A stretch of DNA of 64,000 nt from Cryptomeria japonica (lineage: Eukaryota > Streptophyta > Pinopsida > Cupressales > Cupressaceae), in the NCBI RefSeq assembly GCF_030272615.1, contig NC_081407.1, positions 442,025,213 through 442,089,212 of the forward strand. The letters run 5' to 3'. The notes below the pieces were generated by a model, which saw only the letters and a list, made by a program, of their open reading frames with translations, was not told the DNA's origin and searched no databases. The translations under genes and the position numbers were made by a program. Positions 1 to 10,490 of the stretch are shown piece by piece; position 1 is the stretch's first letter; every line of letters starts with the position of its first letter.

Positions 1-1152
1 TGAAATTGCTCATGTATATCTCTTGCATATATTTTTTCTCATACCTCTTCGAATGACACTCAAAATGCAAATCAAAAAGAACAAAGACAGTAATATTTGA
101 CAAAGAATATGCAAACATGTGTTCCACAAGTCTTGGAGTTGTAAATGGAAGTTGTTTTAAGTGTAGATGGGGTGAACAATGTTGTTTCTAAGCATTTGTA
201 CTATATTAGAAATCATACTCTTTTCAGGCATTCCCAATTGGTCTACTTTCTTAATATGCTTGTTTTGCATGCTTCTTATTCTCATATACTTTAGACATCA
301 TAAAAGTGATCTTGGTCTTCCTCTTGATTTGCAACAATAAACAGTGATAGTGAACATCATGCAATGGTATATAGTATTACTATTTCTTGTAAATATTGTA
401 TGGAGTTTTTTGTTTAATGTTGAATGGAAAATATCAAGATTTGAATGAGTACCAAAGTTGTATGGATATGTCATCTTCAAGGTGCCTTGAGTTTCATTTT
501 GTTGGTGTCTTGGATGATCGGTGGATCTTGTTGATTCATTCTTCTTATGATTTATCTTAGAAAGTTACAGACATGTTAGAGAAGGTTATAATATGAAGTG
601 ATAGTGAGAAGAAAAGAAAATCAATAGTAATGATTTGATTAGTCATGGATAGTGAGTTTTCATACTCAACTTGAAATGGGGAAGTTTGTCTAAGATCTCT
701 TTTTGTTCTTGATACTTGGAAAGTTTGACTCTTGACTGTAAGAGATTTCAAGATGTATGACATGTATTTTGTCAATATTGTGGAGTGACAAGTTTAATAT
801 AAACAAGGAAAGTCTAGAACAGAGTTTGTGATCAAATCAATGCTAGAAGCAATATCCTTCAATGAACAAGGAGTCAATGATACTTATTTGTTTTCTGAGT
901 GGGAGTGCACAATGTTAATGCATAGATTATTTGTGGTGAGCCTATACATGCAATAAGGAAACAATGTTGCAGAATTGTTTGAGTTTCTCTTCAAGATGAT
1001 AGCAATTGAGAGGCTAGTTTCTTTGAGTAAGTCTGTTGCAGATATGTTGTTCTATGAAGCTAAAGATATGTGAAACCCTTTGTCATTCATGTCAAAGAGG
1101 GGGAGAAAGAGGATTCATGCGGTTTTTTTTACATCAATGAAAAAGGGGGGTT
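1..1152 (+). other. Probable 3' internal tail of the outer Copia-type element
   Basis: No convincing coding frame is visible; the short open frames are scattered on both strands and resemble nothing I recognise. Near the right end there is a purine-rich stretch with a run of five G (about 1,091-1,110) and a second A/G run ending in six G (1,137-1,150). These lie directly before a TGTTGACC start at 1,153. That order, polypurine tract then TGTT, is what precedes a 3' LTR in plant Copia elements, so I read this stretch as the untranslated tail of an element that starts left of the window. Confidence 0.4.
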
Positions 1153-1840
1153 TGTTGACCCTTGGCATAAGGTTTTGTCATTGATGTTAAAAAGGGCATT
1201 GTCTCATTGCAGATGAGTATATGGTTGTTTAGTTGAAGAATGAGTGTTACTGGCATAGAAGAATGCCAGTAAGTGTATCATTTTATCATGTATTAGTTTG
1301 TTGGTGATTTGATGGTTGCAAGAGAAATTTGATGACAACACTAATATATGTTCATGAGGAAGAAGCATAAAGTATTCATTAAAATCTGCATTTAGCATTT
1401 AATGCATGAGCATGGAGATGACAATAATAGGCATGTGAACTATGTTGTATAAAAGCAATGTAAAATATCGTATAATATTGGTGGTCTCAATCTTAACAGT
1501 GATCTTCAAGTACCTTGGGTGTTGAAATGGGCATTAAGTCATCATGATAACAACCATATTGGTTAAAGTTAAATCCTTTTAATATGCCTAAGTTTCTGAT
1601 TCCTGGCATTGTGGTGATAGGAATAAAGAAATATGGCAACATGACAATTTAGTGATCAAAAGAATAGATAACTTTAATATTAACAAAGGTCTGCAATAGG
1701 ATCATTAAAGATACATCTAATAGTGTTGTATCAATGGATAGTCATGCCAAACATTAAAGAAATCTTTGAGAATATGTTTTTGAGCACGACACATTGCAGA
1801 GACCATTTTGTAGGTGGATAAAATCTGATCTGAGATCTTA

Positions 1841-2579
1841 TGAGGGAAATTCCAGATAGATAAGTCACCCAACAATTAAGTACCTGCAACGAACATGCAT
1901 GCAAAAATCAAATGTTTAAACCAACACACATACACATGCATGCAATGGGAATTTACTCCATTTCCCTCCTATTTCTCAAGATTTCATATTCAATGATTAT
2001 TGCTCCCAAATGCACTTCTATGAAAACAATGAGAAAATGGATATTAAAATGATTGCAAAGAAATGTGAAAGTGAGAATAAGAAAGAAAGAAAGATCAAAA
2101 TAAAAAATGCAAGAGCTTGAATGCAAAAGTCATGTATCCCAAAATGGGAGAGGGGCTCTGCTTAAATAGGCATCCTAAGGTGAATCTAGATAACAAGATG
2201 AATGTGGGATAAAAGAATGGGGTTTTAAAGTTTTAATCCCACATACATAAGGTGGGTGTAAATGGATAAAGGAGAAAGCATAAATAACAAGTCTAAATGC
2301 CTATGCATGTATTTTTCAAAAATGGATAGATATTATTATTATTAAATATATAAATGATAGATGATAGAATAATAATATTATTAAATGATAAATGGAATAT
2401 GGGATTATTATTGATGATAGTAAATGATAAATGGAATATGGGATCATTATTGATGATATATAATAATATTAATGAATTAATGATGGATAAATAATAATAT
2501 TTAATGGATAATATTTGATGGAATAATGCATAAAGTTGATCCACCTGAGATTAAGATGACTAATTTATGTGTCTACACA
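1841..2579 (-). repeat. LTR-like AT-rich block, minus orientation
   Basis: Read on the minus strand, the block begins TGTGTAGACACATAAATTAG and runs into a very AT-rich stretch (about 2,320-2,520) made of ATTATTAT and ATGATAAATGG repeats. It then has a TATA-like CTATTTAAG near 2,161-2,172, and TACCTGCAA (minus: TTGCAGGTA) near its other end. The two better-defined solo LTRs at 24,917-26,076 and 50,767-51,906 have the same layout: TGTATACACC start, AT-rich U3, and TACCTGCAA or TACCTGTAG near the other end. No clear target duplication was found and the left boundary is approximate. The right boundary overlaps the proposed start of the next LTR-like block. Confidence 0.4.
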
Positions 2580-2696
2580 TTTTTGATAAGATTATTTCAA
2601 TATCTTGGCAACATCGGGTTTCGGTGTCACTTCTTTCTCTGATGCTTCTGTTTCGGTGTAACATTTGTTTTGTCTTTGCGATGAGATTGTTGGTAT

Positions 2697-3513
2697 TTTT
2701 AGGGTTCCCACAGATACTGAGAGGGGGGGGTGAATCAGTATCTGACTGGTAATGTAATTTTCTTAAAACTGAACATGCAGAATATAAAGTAACAGTATAC
2801 CGGTATGCAAGAATTAATGCAAATAATAGAATCAAAAGCATCCACATGAAAAGAACACCATAACACAAGATGTTTAACGAGGAAACCCGGTGTGGGAAAA
2901 ACCTCGGTGGGATTTGTGACCCACAATATTCACTTACTGGCCAATAAGAGAATATTACTTACAATAGGGGCTTGCACATGCAGGAAGGCCAACTACCTAG
3001 AGCTCACTGCTCAATAAGAAGTCACACTGACTTACAATGAGGATTTACATAAATCCAATATCTTGTACTGCTTTACAATAGCATCTTCAATGCCAGATTC
3101 AGTACTAGTTCTTGCTCTATTCTTTACATATACCCTTGACCTACAATTCGCACATTAGGTATGCCTTATAATTTATTTATTTCTTTTCTATCCATATCCT
3201 ACAAATGCCTACAATGATCTCTTTTATATACAAGAGTCATTTTACTATTTGCCAAGTCGGCTTACAATGATAAAGAAAATATTACATATCATAAATCTTG
3301 TCGGCCTCTGTGTCGGTATACATATTTCCTTCTGTGTCGGTGTACATCTTCTGTGCCGGTGTAGATTGATTTGTTGATGCTGGAGCACTGTTTTGTTTGA
3401 GTAATGCTTTGCCGATATAATGTCTTGTCGGTGCCATAGGATTGCAAGGTTGCCATCAATGACAAAACCTTCAATCACACACAATGTCTCATTGGAGTGT
3501 CCATATGCCAACA
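2697..3513 (-). repeat. 3' LTR of element 1
   Basis: On the minus strand it starts TGTTGGCATATGG directly after the polypurine tract. It carries a TATA-like TATATAAAAG at about 3,222-3,231. It ends in the Copia-style segment that appears on the plus strand as GGTTCCCACAGATACTGAGA followed by a G-rich run. It is 817 bp, 40 bp shorter than its partner. Its inner part, GTTTAACGAGGAAACCCGG..., matches the R-U5 of the Copia element in reverse complement. Confidence 0.88.
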
Positions 3514-3527
3514 ATCTCCCCCTTTGG
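3514..3527 (-). promoter_or_regulatory. Polypurine tract of element 1
   Basis: The minus strand reads CCAAAGGGGGAGAT immediately before TGTTGG. The 33 bases covering this tract and the LTR start are the same as in the Copia element at about 57,822-57,854. This is the site where plus-strand DNA synthesis would be primed. Confidence 0.85.
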
Positions 3528-3720
3528 CATTGATGGCAACACTCATGAGAAATTTCAAAATGATATCCGAAAATGTGTAGACCAAAAAAAATGTTACCAA
3601 AAATATGAGAGTTCCCCCTGAGCATGTGATCCCTGTGTTTTGAATTTTCTCATCTACTACTCCCCCTTTGGCATCAATGACAAAGGTTAGTAGATTTTTT
3701 AGTTGTACCAATTCATAACC

Positions 3721-6700
3721 TCAACCTTGTAGTTGGGTAGTTATTATCTGAAGAATATCTCCCAAAATTAAGTTTATGCCATCCATAAACTTCTTGCTCT
3801 CCTTTATTGATATCTCAGTTCTATATACTATACCGGTGAGATGTTGCAAGTGCTCTGCCGATGTTTTGCTACCCTGTGTTAGTGCCTCTGAGATTTCCTT
3901 ATGCAGAGATGCTAAATAGTCCAATCTTGGACTTAGTTTAGATCTCAAAAATTTTGCCTTGTTTATTATTTTCTCTTTTTCTCTTTCTAATTTGAGCAAT
4001 TCTTCCTCAAAATTTGTTATCTTTTCCTCAAAAACTGATAATGTATCAGGTGAGTTAACAAAATTACCAACAAGTTTATTGATCTCTTCCTGTACCTTGC
4101 TCATCTTTTTGTCTACATCCATGGTCAAAAAGTTTATCTTACAGGTATCTTTGTACAAAGTTTTGTACTCTTTCAATAAATTGCACAGTTCCGGTAGAAG
4201 TGTGTCAAATTCCCTGTTACACTTCTTTATTCCTTCCTCAAAGAATTTTTGTTTCTCTTTTTCTACACTTTCCTTTATAGTTTCTACCTTTATTTGCTCA
4301 AAATTTTCAGAAATATATTTACAAAGTGTATCCAACTGGCCTAAAGAATCTTTGTTGGCTATATTACAATTGGGAGCTATTGATTTCAAAACTAGAATTG
4401 AATCATCTATTGCTTTATAGGCTTGTGAGCTATAATCAATTATTTTCTTGATAGATTCGAGCAATACCTCTATTACATTTGATGGTGACCCAATAAACTA
4501 AGTGTCGGTGGAGGTGACCATGCTGGTATTGACCTCTGGTGGTCTGTTTGTGTCTCCATCTCTTTAAGCACAGTTTTTCCTGCATCATTTCTTACCGGTG
4601 GCATCTGTTCTGGAGCCTTTAGCTCTATTGGTTGCTCTATTGGTTGCTCTATTTGTGTTCCAGATTCCACCTTTTTCTCTGAATCTGCTGCCGATTTCTC
4701 TTTGTTTTCTGATGCCGGTTGCTCTTTGTTTTCTGATTTATCTGTGGTATCCTTATCTACCACTATGTTGATTTTTTGAGTATCAACATTCACAGTATAT
4801 ATAGGACTTCAGGATTAGGATTATTATCCTCTGTGTCCATGCTCTCAGCTGTCGGTTGATCTTCTGCAGTTGTTGTTTTTACTGGTGGAGTATTTAAAGG
4901 AGGTGGGGGTAAGTTGTCTTTAATCTTGATACTTGGTGGTTCACAAACTTTACCTTTCCCTTTGTCCTTTTGATATACCAGAATGGGCTTGGGATTCCTA
5001 TATTCTTCTTGTTTTTCTTTTTCAACCAAGAATATATCCCAACCATTTTTTGTTTCCTCTGAAACTTTAGTAACTCTACCTGCCATTAGTGATATTTGCC
5101 GGTGTGCAGTGGAAAAAACTATCCGGTTGGCCTGAGCTATCAAATCATCAATTTCCTTAGGTGAGTTGATCGGGTATACTGCAAGTAATTTTTCTATTTT
5201 AATTTTCTTATCCAACTCAACTACTCCTTGCCTTCTGGCCTCAAGTCTTTTATATAATTCATCAGGAATTTCATTTAGGACTTGCATCAAAAAAATTTTA
5301 TACATGTCCATGTGTAATATAACACTTTCCTCAACTTCTCCTTTCTCATCATCTGATAGGGTGTCATAGATTTTCCCTATGTTTTTCAATTTACCTTCCT
5401 CTATGATCTTATTCAGTAATATGTCAAAAGGGGCCAAGTCAGTGTTTGTCTTCTTCTTTTTGGGGGTCATCTTTTTCTTAGGTGTGGCTTTCTTGACTGG
5501 AGACCTTACAGCTTGTTGCTTCTGTCTTGTCCTTCTAGGTGAAGGAGTGGATACCGGTGAGGGGTCTCTTTTCCTAACAACTCTTTTGAAAGTTACTGGC
5601 ATATCTCCTTCTGAGGAGGTATCTACCGGTGATAGATGAGTTTCAGGCAGTTTGGCTGCCAACTCTTCTTCTGTTATGCCGGTTTTCTTTAATACATCAT
5701 CTTTTATGGCTTTTGCTTGCCTGGTTCCTTTCCTCACAACTGCCTCAACTTTCTTTACTCTCTTTTTATATTGAATTTGACTTTCGATGGTCTCAGCACT
5801 ACCAAATACTTCTTCCTTTGGTTCATTGGGGGCTTCCAGAAGTGCTTTGGCATAAGTTTCCACTATGTGGTCATCTGTTTCATACCCCATCTCTGTAACC
5901 CAGATTGTTCTTGGGATGATTGCTTCCATCCAAATCTCATCCTTTTTTATTACAAAGCATATATCATCCTTGTATTTGTTGACAATTTCCTGTGATAGTC
6001 TGATCCTCTTATTCATTTTGACCTTTAGTGCTTGAAAATACTCATTAATATTCTTTTCTCTATTTTCACCCATGTTGTTGAATAAGTCAGACAATTGTTT
6101 TCCTATCGGTATGTTGAATCCAAAATCCTTATAGCCTATACCGGGAGCCTGTTTGGTTATATGTAACATTAAGCATACAAGCAAATTTCCAAATCTAAAG
6201 GTTCCTTTCTTATCCTTCTTAATTTTTGCCAAATTGTAAATTAACTCATCTTTTAACCATTCACAGATATCAATTTTTGCATTATCCTTAACCATGTCAT
6301 AAGCACTTTTTATGCATAAACTGGAAACAAAGTTAAGTCTATTTGCATGAGTTGATTTGTAACCTAGAATCATGCTAATGAATCTCACATTTGTATTGGT
6401 CACATCATTAACCCTCAATGATCTTTTGTCGGATGTTGCACCAGTTAGTTTCATTACTAGGTCATTGGAGACCTTCTTGGTTTTGTCGGGTCTGGTACCG
6501 GTGGAAGGTAACCCTGTTACTGCTTTCACAGCTACCTTTGTAATTTTATGCACTGACTCAAGCCAAAAGAATGAGCCATGTACCCTACTAAGAACTATCC
6601 TAACCACTTCCATGGGAAATTCAGGAATGCAGAGGATTTCAGTGAATCCTAGGGTTTCAACAATTTTATGTTCAGGTTTCACATTTCCGACATTGTCAAA

Positions 6701-6937
6701 TATAATAGATTTATACATGTTTTTGATTTCTTCATCACCTAATTCCTCTATGTTGCAATGAATATACATTCTAGGGTCTTCTGCATAAACAACACCCTTT
6801 GGAATTTGGGAAAAAGCACCTCAATTGTCATCTTTCTTAGCTATCTCGGGAACTAGCTCAAACATGGGCCTAGGTTATTTTATAACCTCAACTGCTGTAG
6901 GGTTTGCTATGAATTTAGATGCAGAGGAGGATGCCAT
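3721..6937 (-). pseudogene. Element 1 ORF2: conserved retroelement protein of unknown function
   Basis: The start is an ATG at 6,937 (MASSSASKFIANP). Two in-frame stops follow before a long open stretch (6,769-4,790), then frameshifts near 4,790 and 4,540 lead into the last part (4,464-3,721). The total is about 1,070 codons, the same span as in element 3. Three parts are visible. The first is a conserved N-terminal domain with LSRVHGSFFWLE, VTGLP, a GYKS..N..NF..S block, FGNLLVCL and PRTIWVTEMGYETDD. The second is a Lys/Arg/Pro-rich linker followed by a smaller conserved helical domain (LLNKIIEEGKLKN... DELYKRLEARRQ). The third is a C-terminal coiled coil (EEELLKLEREKEKIINKAK). I see no catalytic motif. 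The N-terminal block pattern recalls plant transposon/plant mobile-domain proteins, which is inference only. Confidence 0.75.
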
Positions 6938-7243
6938 GATGATAAATACCTTTTTCTGCCTTTGGATGGATTGATTGCTGAAGTGCTTTGCCTCTTTGCT
7001 CGGAATGCCTTAGCTCGGAAATCTTCGCACTCTCTGAAAGTTTGAATTCACAGTGAAATGAAATGGAGCCAAAAACCTTATTTTATAAAGTCTTTTCTGC
7101 TACGTACCACATTAATTGTTTTCCGGTAATGTATTAACTCAACTTTATTTGCCGGTAATGAAGGATTTTCAACTTCTTTTCTCTAACCGAGGGAATAATA
7201 GCACATGTGTCATTAAATTGCCAAACCCTCAAGATAATTTTCT

Positions 7244-8401
7244 TCAATTTGATGAAGAACATCCTGTCAGTCGAGCATTGCTCTGTCCTACTGGTGTAGC
7301 ATCATATTGTCCTACCGGTGAAGCATTTGTTGGTTCTACCGATGGAGGAGTAACCCCAATATTTAGATCACCTTTTCTAATCCATTGCTTTGAAAATTCT
7401 TGCTTAACCTCTTCAACCTTTTCTTTACCTTTCAAGCTAGTACTTTTGTTATCTACCGGTGTACCTTTACTTCTACAGAATTTAGCAATATGACCAATCT
7501 TGTTACATGCATAACAAGTTACATTATTTTTCTGAATAGCTTTCCCATAACCTATGTCGGTTTGTGTTCTGCATTTATTTGATAAATGACCAGATCTTCC
7601 ACAAACATAACATCTTACATTCATTCTGCAATTTTCAGAGTTATGACCAATTTTGTTGCATTTGGTGCATTGACTGGTGGGAGGATTGATGTTCTGATAA
7701 TTCCTAGATCTACATTCATTTGCCCTATGACCATATTTATTATAGTTAAAGTATTTTCCATTGAATTTGTAAGTATTAGAGGATCTTACCGGTTTGCTTT
7801 GATCCTGGGTATTTGCAGTATCGGAGATTTCTCCAACTTCAAATCCAACTCCAGAAGTGTCACCTTTGGGTTTTTGATTCTTCAATAAGGTACCAAGTTC
7901 TTTTGAGCTTTTCTTGAATTTTTCTTTGTATTGATTTGCAGTTTCCAATTCCCTTTCCAAGATCTCTTTTTGTCTCATTAGTTCATTTGAGTCATTTTGA
8001 GAATGCATTAGATCTATCTTCAACATGTCATTTTCATAGCTAAGTCTTGTGTTCTCATTTGTTGCATCACTTAGTCTTCTGGTCAATTCTTCTTCATTCT
8101 TCTTTCTGTCCTCAATCTCTTTGCAGAATCTCATAGTCATATCCTACATTTCATTTTTTGTTGTCATGATCTCTTGTTTCAATTTGCTTATCATATCATT
8201 TAGTGATTCCTTTTCATCATTTTCATTTTGCAATTTTTCACAAAGTTCTCTTCTCTTGTTTCTTGTAACAGTAAGATTTTCTTGAAGTGCCTGAATAATG
8301 TCCCGAGCTGCTTTTAAATCATCTTCTAATTTGATATTTTTCAACTTCTCTGCATCATAGTCAGTAAGAGCTCCTTCAAGTTGCTTCATCAGATTTTCCA
8401 T
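7244..8401 (-). pseudogene. Element 1 ORF1: gag-like coiled-coil and zinc-knuckle protein
   Basis: The ATG at 8,401 (MENLMKQLEG) lies about 60 bp past the primer-binding site. About 386 codons are interrupted by a single in-frame TAG at 8,144 (context NEM-stop-DMTMRF). The first two thirds are heptad-rich coiled coil. Next comes NTYKFNGKYFNYNKYGHRANEC, a CCHC knuckle that has lost its first two cysteines. Three intact CX2CX4HX4C knuckles follow: CTKCNKIGHNSENC, CYVCGRSGHLSNKC and CYACNKIGHIAKFC. Such knuckles in retroelement gag bind RNA and help package it. The C-terminus is Ser/Pro-rich. A Copia gag normally has one knuckle, so four is unusual. Confidence 0.82.
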
Positions 8402-8457
8402 CTTTACCAGTGTCAAGATCTTCCTCAAGCTGTTAGGCTTCTGAAAATAGAGGACCA

Positions 8458-8470
8458 GGCTCTAATACCA
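8458..8470 (-). promoter_or_regulatory. Primer-binding site of element 1
   Basis: The minus strand reads TGGTATTAGAGCC, two bases inside the 5' LTR. It matches the 3' end complement of initiator methionine tRNA (TGGTATCAGAGC) with one change. The roughly 45 bases that follow closely match the leader of the Copia element after its primer-binding site. Confidence 0.85.
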
Positions 8471-8472
8471 AT

Positions 8473-9329
8473 TGTTAAGGTTCCCACAGATACTGAGAGG
8501 GGGGGGTGAATCAGTATCTGACCGGTAATGTAATTTTCTTAAAACTGAACATGCAGAATATAAAGTAACAGTATACCGGTATGCAAGAATTAATGCAAAT
8601 AATAGAATCAAAAGCATCCACATGAAAAGAACACCATAACACAAGATGTTTAACGAGGAAACCCAGTGTGGGAAAAACCTCGATGGGATTTGTGACCCAC
8701 AATATTCACTTACTGGCCAATAAGAGAATATTACTTACAATAGGGGCCTGCACATGCAGGAAGGCCAATTGCCTAGAGCTCACTGCTCAATAAGAAGTCA
8801 CACTGACTTACAATGAGGATTTACATAAATCCAATATCTTGTACTGCTTTACAATAGCATCTTCAATGCCAAATTCAGTACCGGTTCTTGCTCTATTCTT
8901 TACATATACCCTTGACCTACAATTCACACATTAGGTCTGCCTTATAATTTATTTATTGCTTTTCTATCCATATCCTACAAATGCCTACAATGATCTCTTT
9001 TATATACAAGAGTCATTTTACAATTTGCCAAGTCATCTTACAATGATAAAGAAAATATTACATATCAAAAATCCTGTCGCCCTCTGTGCCGGTATACATA
9101 TTCCTTCTGTGCCGGTCTACATCTTCTGTACTGGTGTAGATTGATTTGTTGATGCCGGAGCACTGTTTTGTTTGAGTAATGCTTTGTTGGTATAATGTCT
9201 TGCCGGTGCCATAGGATTGCAAGGTTGCCTGAGTAATGCTTTGCTGGTGCCATAAGATTGCAAGGTTTCCATCAATGACAAAACCTTCAATCACACACAA
9301 TGTCTCATTGGAGTGTCCATATGCCAATA
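8473..9329 (-). repeat. 5' LTR of element 1
   Basis: It starts on the minus strand with TATTGGCATATGG (a TG to TA change at the first dinucleotide) and ends GGAACCTTAACA before the primer-binding site. It is 857 bp, 40 bp longer than the 3' LTR. The difference is a tandem duplication near 9,190-9,260, where the phrase GAGTAATGCTTTG...GGTGCCATA(G/A)GATTGCAAGGTT is repeated. A TATA-like TATATAAAAG is kept near 8,999-9,008. Confidence 0.88.
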
Positions 9330-10054
9330 GGTATAATCGTGGTGATCTGTAAAATGACTTAAGAGTCTTGGAGAAGTGCTTTGTCAAAGCAAAAAGCAAA
9401 GTTTTGAGGAGATTTTACAATGGTCTTGATGAAGTGTTTTATTTCATTGTGACTTACACAGTCAATAAGACATTTTATGCAATTAGCCAAAGCTATATTT
9501 TTACACCAATAATGTTTATTTCGATGTAACTCTAGCGGGTCTTGGCGATAAAGATTATGATGAGACTTTGTCAAGTCTTGACGAAAAAGGATATATTGGT
9601 ATATCTTTTGAATGATCTTGGCGACATGTGGGAGTTCGGTGTGACTTCAATGTTTGGTGAGACATTCAAAGAAGAAAGTCAAAGTCATTCCCTATGCCAA
9701 AAAAGCTAATATCGGTAAGACATAAAATTGTCTGGGAGATACACTATGAATTTAGGTAAGACATTAGAGTTCAATAAGGGATCTCCATGTCACAATTGAA
9801 GATAAGATTCTTGTCGATAAGACATTAGATGATGGTGGAACCATGATGGATGTTTTTGACTCACCGCATTGTCAATTAATGATAGGTGTAGTCACTGATT
9901 TTAACCTTGGTAAAACCCCTATGAAACTTGTCCATTTCATAGCCTACATCCTCCAAGGTTGATTGACTTTCCTCATAGGCCATGTCAGTTTGCGTCTTTG
10001 TTTTTTCATTTTCAATTTTTTGCCTTGATCTTTTATTTCATCTTTTAATTGCAC

Positions 10055-10490
10055 TTCGGGTTTTAAAACCCGAAATGCAGTGCTTCTTGTATTTTCCTGC
10101 ATGTCGGGTTTTAAAACTTGAAGTGAAGTTTTGATTTGCAAAGTAGTGCAGGTCGGGTCTTAAAACCCGACCTAAATTTGACCTATAGGTCTGCCTCATC
10201 ATGTAGGTCGGTTTTTAAAACCCAACCTACAGGTTTTCCCATTGGTGCATGTTTAGGTTTTAAACCCGACCCATAGGTTCACCTCATGGCGCAGAACCTG
10301 ACCTGTAGGTTTTCCCCAATGCAGGTCGGGTTTTGAAACTCGACCTGTCAGTCTTTTTCTGCACATGTGCAAGTCAGGTTTTAAGATCTAACTTGCAACC
10401 TAGGTTTTTCCCAACTGTAGATCGGGTTTTAAAACCTGACCTGTAGTCTTGACTTGCCCAAGTGCAGATTGGGTTTTAAAACCTGATCTA
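10055..10490 (+). repeat. Array of about nine related palindromes
   Basis: The best copy is a perfect 20-bp palindrome, TTCGGGTTTTAAAACCCGAA at 10,055-10,074. Variants of GTCGGGTTTTAAAACCCGAC follow near 10,102, 10,151, 10,206, 10,250, 10,324, 10,373, 10,421 and 10,467, spaced about 45-75 bp. Between them lie short phrases such as 'ACCTGTAGGTTTTCCC' and 'TGCA'. The array lies upstream of the TATA box of the putative LTR, so it may be a U3 enhancer-type array. That is inference. Confidence 0.7.

Larger units (their letters stand above)
2697..9329 (-). mobile_element. Element 1: non-autonomous Copia-like LTR retrotransposon
   Basis: This is a complete minus-strand element. Two near-identical LTRs (2,697-3,513 and 8,473-9,329) flank an internal region with a tRNA-iMet type primer-binding site next to the 5' LTR and a G5 polypurine tract next to the 3' LTR. 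A perfect 5-bp target duplication GGTAT lies outside both ends (2,692-2,696 and 9,330-9,334). Two coding regions are present, a gag-like ORF1 and a long ORF2. No protease, integrase, reverse transcriptase or RNase H motif is visible, so it must borrow these. Its signals match the Copia element at 52,183-58,964. The high LTR similarity suggests a fairly recent insertion. Confidence 0.9.

Noticed and set aside
2560-2926. Repeated short ORFs MCYGVLFMWML... and MWVTNP... (also 8,462-8,702)
   Set aside because: Both copies fall within the LTRs of element 1.
3959-4420. Plus-strand open frames opposite ORF2 (also 5,166-6,761, 15,845-16,147, 30,854-31,270)
   Set aside because: They are antisense shadows of the minus-strand ORFs: Ser/Phe/Leu-rich, no motif, no homology between elements.
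7244-8401. A host zinc-finger (CNBP-type) gene
   Set aside because: Placement between LTRs right after a primer-binding site, with relatives in two other elements, shows it is the element's own ORF1.
8458-8470. tRNA gene fragments
   Set aside because: Only 12-13 bases complementary to a tRNA 3' end, at the right place for primer-binding sites (also at 24,483, 34,222 and 53,298). No cloverleaf is present.
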